A DNA stretch of 8,042 bases from Acidobacteriota bacterium (GTDB taxonomy: Bacteria > Acidobacteriota > Vicinamibacteria > Vicinamibacterales > 2-12-FULL-66-21), in the NCBI GenBank assembly GCA_013694635.1, contig JACDCA010000067.1, forward strand, positions 1 through 8,042, written 5' to 3'. A program made the position numbers and the translations under genes. Below the pieces are notes generated by a model that worked only from the letters and a program-made list of their open reading frames with translations, had not been told where the DNA came from and made no database searches. Positions within the stretch are counted from its first letter, which is position 1. Every line of letters begins with the position of its first letter. This document shows, in pieces, positions 5,177 to 8,042 of this stretch.

Positions 5177-6658
5177 ATGCATTTTTCTCTGCTTCGTGTG
5201 CGCGGTATCGCCGCGCTCTGTTCTTCTGTGTTTCTCCTGTCGCTGACCGCCACGACGGCGTGGGCGGGCCCGCTGCAAGACGACCTCAAAGCGCGCCGCG
5301 CGAAAGCGATGGAACGGCTGGGGGCCGAAACGCTCGCGATTTTCTGGAGCGCCCCTGCTCGCGTGTTTTCGACTGACGTCGACTACGAGTATCGACAGGA
5401 CAGCAACCTGCTCTACCTCACCGGCATCGACCAGGAAGAGACCTTCCTCCTGCTGATGCCGGGCAACGAAACCCGCAAGGAGATCCTGTTCATTCGCGAC
5501 GCGGACGCGCGGCGCGAACACTGGGAGGGGCACAGCCTCACCCCCGCGGAGGCGACCGCGCAGAGCGGCATCCAGACGGTCATGTCATCGGCACAGTTCG
5601 ATGGATTCATTTCCGCCATGCTGTCGAAGCGTCCGATGGGTGGAGGCGCCGCCGAGTACACGAAGTTCTTCGATGCACTCACCGACAGCAAGGCCAGGAT
5701 CGCCGTGCTCATGGAGCCGCAGAGCCTGTCAGCCCCTCCCTCCTCCACGGCGCAGTTTGCCAGTCGGCTTCGCGAACGGTTCTTCGGGTTCAACGTCACC
5801 GACGCCACACCGATCGTCAACGAGCTCCGACAGATCAAGACCGCGTACGAGGCGGACGTCCTGCGGAAGAGCGTGAAGATCTCGAGTGACGCGCACAAGG
5901 CCGGCATGCGCGCCGCCGCGCCGGGCAAGTACGAATACGAAGTCGAGGCCGAGATCGAAGCCGTCTACCTGCGCAACGGCGCCATGAGCTGGGGCTATCC
6001 CTCGATCGTCGGGAGCGGCCCGAACGCCACGATCCTCCATTACAACCGGTCGAGCCGGCGGATGGAGAACGGCGACCTGTTGCTCGTCGACGCCGCCGGC
6101 AACTACCAGGGCCTGACGGGGGACATCACCCGCACCTATCCGATCAACGGCACGTTCAACCGCCTGCAGCGCGATATTTACGAAATCGTGTACGCGGCGC
6201 AGCAGGCCGGCGAGAAGGCCTCGAAAGCGGGCGCCCCCGTCTCGGCAATTCAGAACGCCTGCGATGAGGTGCTGCGCGCGGGCCTGTTCAAGCTCGGGCT
6301 CGTCACCGAGCCGACCGGCACACAGTTCAAGATCTGGTCGACGCATGGCGTCTCCCATTGGATCGGACATGACGTCCATGACGTGGGCGTCCGCGGCAAG
6401 CCTCTCGCGCCGGGCATGGCGTTCGTCATCGAGCCGGGGATCTACATCAGGCCTCAGGCGCTCGACAACCTGCCGCTCACCCCGGCCAACGCCGCGTTCA
6501 TTGCGAAGGTGAAGCCGCTGGTCGAGAAGTACAAGGACATCGGCGTCCGCATCGAAGACTCGTACCTGTTGACACCGACAGGCCTCGAGCGTCTCTCGGC
6601 ATCGGTCCCGCGGACGATCGAGGAAATCGAGGGCTGGATGAAACGCGGGACGATGTAG
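5177..6658 (+). CDS. Exported Xaa-Pro aminopeptidase (M24B, PepP-like)
   Basis: Metallopeptidase, 493 aa, that removes an N-terminal residue preceding proline; it is probably periplasmic. Residues 1-30 form a Sec signal peptide (LCSSVFLLSLTATTAWA) with likely cleavage A30|G31, unlike cytoplasmic E. coli PepP. The AMP_N-type domain covers about 35-165 (DSNLLYLTGIDQEETFLLL). The pita-bread catalytic domain (about 228-470) has a full dinuclear metal set: D305 and D316 (VDAAGNYQGLTGDITRTY), H394 (HGVSHWIGHDVHDVG), E419 (VIEPGIYI) and E460 (GVRIEDSYLLT). Catalytic-region histidines H288 and H401 are also present. D305 to D316 matches the E. coli spacing. The H394-E419 loop is 4 residues shorter and the E419-E460 stretch is longer. 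I chose ATG 5177 over the in-frame GTG at 5120 because the signal peptide begins there and the promoter lies between them. No Shine-Dalgarno is seen. The cytochrome gene follows without a gap. Confidence 0.94.
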   Translation: MHFSLLRVRGIAALCSSVFLLSLTATTAWAGPLQDDLKARRAKAMERLGAETLAIFWSAPARVFSTDVDYEYRQDSNLLYLTGIDQEETFLLLMPGNETRKEILFIRDADARREHWEGHSLTPAEATAQSGIQTVMSSAQFDGFISAMLSKRPMGGGAAEYTKFFDALTDSKARIAVLMEPQSLSAPPSSTAQFASRLRERFFGFNVTDATPIVNELRQIKTAYEADVLRKSVKISSDAHKAGMRAAAPGKYEYEVEAEIEAVYLRNGAMSWGYPSIVGSGPNATILHYNRSSRRMENGDLLLVDAAGNYQGLTGDITRTYPINGTFNRLQRDIYEIVYAAQQAGEKASKAGAPVSAIQNACDEVLRAGLFKLGLVTEPTGTQFKIWSTHGVSHWIGHDVHDVGVRGKPLAPGMAFVIEPGIYIRPQALDNLPLTPANAAFIAKVKPLVEKYKDIGVRIEDSYLLTPTGLERLSASVPRTIEEIEGWMKRGTM

Positions 6659-7690
6659 ATGAGCCGCTGGCTGAAAGTACTCCTTACTGTTTTCCTTGTC
6701 ATCGTCGTCCTGCTCGCGCTCGGCATCACCTTCACCATCGGGTGGCGGCCGTTCATCGGACCGAAGACCCGCGCGCTGACCGACCGGCGATTCGAGGCCA
6801 GCCCGACGCGGCTGAAGCGCGGTGAATACATCGTCGGCAATGTCGCCGGTTGCCTCTTCTGTCATTCCGAGCTGGATACGACCGCCGAAGGGCTGCCGGT
6901 GAAGGCGGGAACCGCTGGCGCCGGACGCAGTTTCGCGCAGGAAGGCATCCCCTTCCTGACGTCGCCAAACATCACGCCGGATGCCACGACGGGTGCCGGT
7001 AACTGGAGCGACGACACCCTCGCGCGCGCGATACGTGAAGGCGTCGGGCACGACGGCAGGACGCTTTTCCCGATGATGCCGTACGTGAATTACCGGAGCA
7101 TGTCGGACGAGGACCTGGCCTCCGTCGTCACGTACCTCAGGTCCTTGCCGACGGTGAGCAGACAGCAGCCGAAGTCGAACGTTCCGTTCCCGGTGAACCG
7201 ATTCATCAATGCGGTGCCGCAGCCGGTCGAGGAGCCAGTGCCCGAGCCGAACATGTCGACTCCGGAAAAGCGCGGCCAGTATCTCGTGACGCTCGCGTCC
7301 TGCGGCGACTGTCACACGCCGATGGACGATCGCGGGCAGTACATGGCCGGCCTCGAATTCGCCGGCGGGAGTACATTCCTCTACACGGACCGGGCACCGA
7401 AGGCGGCCGCGAACATCACACCGGCCGTGAACGGGATCCCGTACTACACCGAGGCGCTGTTCCTGGAGACGATTCGCACAGGCCGCGTGCGCGAGCGCAA
7501 GCTCACCGACGTCATGCCCTGGGGGCACTACCGGAACATGACCGACGAAGATCTGAAATCGATCTTCGCTTACCTGAAAACACTGAAGCCGGTCGATCAC
7601 TACGTGGACAACGCGCAATCACCCACGAAGTGCGCGCGCTGCACCCTCGAGCACGGCGGCGGAGAAAGGAACAAAGCCGTCGGGGGGTAA
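6659..7690 (+). CDS. Membrane-anchored diheme cytochrome c
   Basis: Electron-transfer protein, 343 aa, anchored by one N-terminal helix (about 5-28, uncleaved by appearance) with its body in the periplasm. There are two class I-type heme domains. Heme 1 binds CLFCH (C65, C68, H69), with a Met ligand probably M139 or M140 in LFPMMPYVNYRSMSDEDL. Heme 2 binds CGDCH (C215, C218, H219), with M286 in DVMPWGHYRNMTDEDL probable. Both domains end in the same helix type (Y/F-x-Y-L-R/K-x-L), indicating internal duplication. SPNITPD and ANITPAV are typical of the diheme family that serves periplasmic dehydrogenases. The C-terminus carries CARCTLEHGGGE (C325, C328, H332), which is not a standard heme site. 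Its ATG directly abuts the peptidase stop (TAGATG), with GGGA 8 bases upstream as ribosome site. The physiological partner is unknown and no dehydrogenase lies in the window. Confidence 0.93.
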   Translation: MSRWLKVLLTVFLVIVVLLALGITFTIGWRPFIGPKTRALTDRRFEASPTRLKRGEYIVGNVAGCLFCHSELDTTAEGLPVKAGTAGAGRSFAQEGIPFLTSPNITPDATTGAGNWSDDTLARAIREGVGHDGRTLFPMMPYVNYRSMSDEDLASVVTYLRSLPTVSRQQPKSNVPFPVNRFINAVPQPVEEPVPEPNMSTPEKRGQYLVTLASCGDCHTPMDDRGQYMAGLEFAGGSTFLYTDRAPKAAANITPAVNGIPYYTEALFLETIRTGRVRERKLTDVMPWGHYRNMTDEDLKSIFAYLKTLKPVDHYVDNAQSPTKCARCTLEHGGGERNKAVGG

Positions 7691-7714
7691 GGGCTGGGGC
7701 TGGGGGCTAAGGGG
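7682..7714 (+). repeat. G-run array with G-quadruplex pattern at the cytochrome gene 3' end
   Basis: On the coding strand G-runs of 6, 3, 4, 5 and 4 (7682-7687, 7691-7693, 7696-7699, 7702-7706, 7711-7714) are separated by TAA, CT, CT and CTAA. This satisfies the G3+ with 1-7-base-loop quadruplex rule and looks like a degenerate GGGGCT(G/A) tandem repeat. It spans the stop codon and enters the convergent intergenic gap. Confidence 0.7.
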
Positions 7715-7726
7715 ACGGTCGTAGTC

Positions 7727-7742
7727 CAGCCCTTCAGGGCTG
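7727..7742. repeat. Perfect palindrome CAGCCC-TTCA-GGGCTG, possible REP element or convergent terminator
   Basis: The inverted repeat CAGCCC (7727-7732) / GGGCTG (7737-7742) has a 4-base loop TTCA and is flanked by GTAGTC. It sits between two convergent genes. Its loop provides the stop codon (TGA, 7736-7734) and its right arm the last codons of the minus-strand gene. There is no T-run on either side, so intrinsic termination would be weak. Palindromes of this kind are often dispersed in the genome. Confidence 0.6.
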
Positions 7743-8042
7743 CCGTGCCGGTGGCAACCCGGCTCTCTTGCGTGCCGCCTCGAGCTCGTTCATCGCATCG
7801 AGCACTTCCCTGCGCGCGGCCTCTTGCGCGCGCTCGGTGCGCGCATCCTTGAGCTTGTCGATGGCCTTCATCAGCGCCCACTGGAGCGCGAAGGATGTGG
7901 CGGCGACCATCATCCCTTCCTTGTTGGTGAAGATCGAGTAGCCCTTGAACTCGTTCGGCGTCACCATGTTGAGAAATTCGTTGTGCGTCATGCCGCCGTA
8001 CGGGACGGGGCCCTTGAGATAGTCGGGGCCGAGGATGTCTTC
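7734..8042 (-). CDS. Hypothetical protein, C-terminal part, open to the right edge
   Basis: I do not recognise this gene. An ATG lies at 7991, but the frame stays open another 17 codons to the window edge (EDILGPDYLKGPVPYGG before that Met), and the upstream part reads like protein, so the true start is probably outside. About 102 codons are visible. The first half is polar with hydrophobic patches (EFLNMVTPNEFKGYSIFTNKEG), followed by a helix-prone stretch (MMVAATSFALQWALMKAIDKL) and a charged, probable coiled-coil helix (KDARTERAQEAARREVLDAMNELEAARKRAG). It ends in PPARQP. No catalytic motif, signal peptide or metal site is visible. The reading is supported by plausible amino-acid composition and a sensible convergent position, with its stop 43 bases from the cytochrome gene. 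The C-terminus is encoded by a palindromic repeat. Confidence 0.65.
   Translation of the reverse strand, partial: EDILGPDYLKGPVPYGGMTHNEFLNMVTPNEFKGYSIFTNKEGMMVAATSFALQWALMKAIDKLKDARTERAQEAARREVLDAMNELEAARKRAGLPPARQP

Noticed and set aside
5729..7618. 629-codon open frame on the minus strand, opposite the peptidase and cytochrome genes
   Set aside because: It is antisense to two genes with complete motif sets. Its translation is rich in Arg/His/Asp/Val without any domain, as expected from GC-rich third positions read backwards.

Overview
The window is GC-rich bacterial chromosomal DNA with tightly packed genes and no mobile element, tRNA, rRNA or CRISPR array that I can see. The protein set suggests a Gram-negative or otherwise diderm bacterium: a periplasmic adaptor for an ABC exporter, an exported peptidase and a membrane-anchored diheme cytochrome c. 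The base composition, several gene starts that look leaderless, and the degenerate G-rich intergenic repeats fit an Acidobacteriota-like genome (perhaps Vicinamibacteria). That placement is a guess from style and does not rest on a marker gene.

Left block (1-2032, minus strand): a three-gene efflux operon read right to left. It holds a TetR-family repressor, a YbhG-like HlyD adaptor with a lipoprotein-type signal, and the N-terminal part of a YbhF/DrrA-type ABC ATPase that runs off the left edge. The junctions overlap by 1-4 bases. In front lies a TTGACA -35 box, an AT-rich -10 region, and two 20-bp palindromes centred 21 bp apart that cover the -10 region, the GTG start and the first codons of the repressor. 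This is a strong picture of autoregulation.

Middle block (2118-5075, minus strand): a four-gene sensory operon. It encodes a small four-helix LiaI-like protein, a LiaF-like protein (LiaI/LiaF membrane region plus C-terminal LiaF domain), a LytS-type histidine kinase (His_kinase/HATPase) and a LytTR response regulator. The order resembles the Firmicutes LiaFSR envelope-stress system, but the kinase and regulator are of the LytS/LytTR type. Two short hairpins lie in the 51-bp gap before the kinase gene. An inverted-repeat element (2041-2115) separates this block from the efflux operon downstream.

Right block (5157-7690, plus strand): diverging from the sensory operon across a 101-bp promoter region are an exported Xaa-Pro aminopeptidase with a complete M24 metal site and, with no gap at all, a membrane-anchored diheme cytochrome c. 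Converging on it is a small unrecognised gene (7734-8042, minus) that is open to the right edge. The 43-bp gap between them carries a G-quadruplex-like G-run array and a perfect palindrome that also supplies the stop codon of the small gene.

Together the left and middle blocks look like an envelope-stress sensor next to an efflux pump. Any regulatory link between them is inference. There is no gene-free stretch over 300 bases; the longest are 1996-2117 and 5076-5176.
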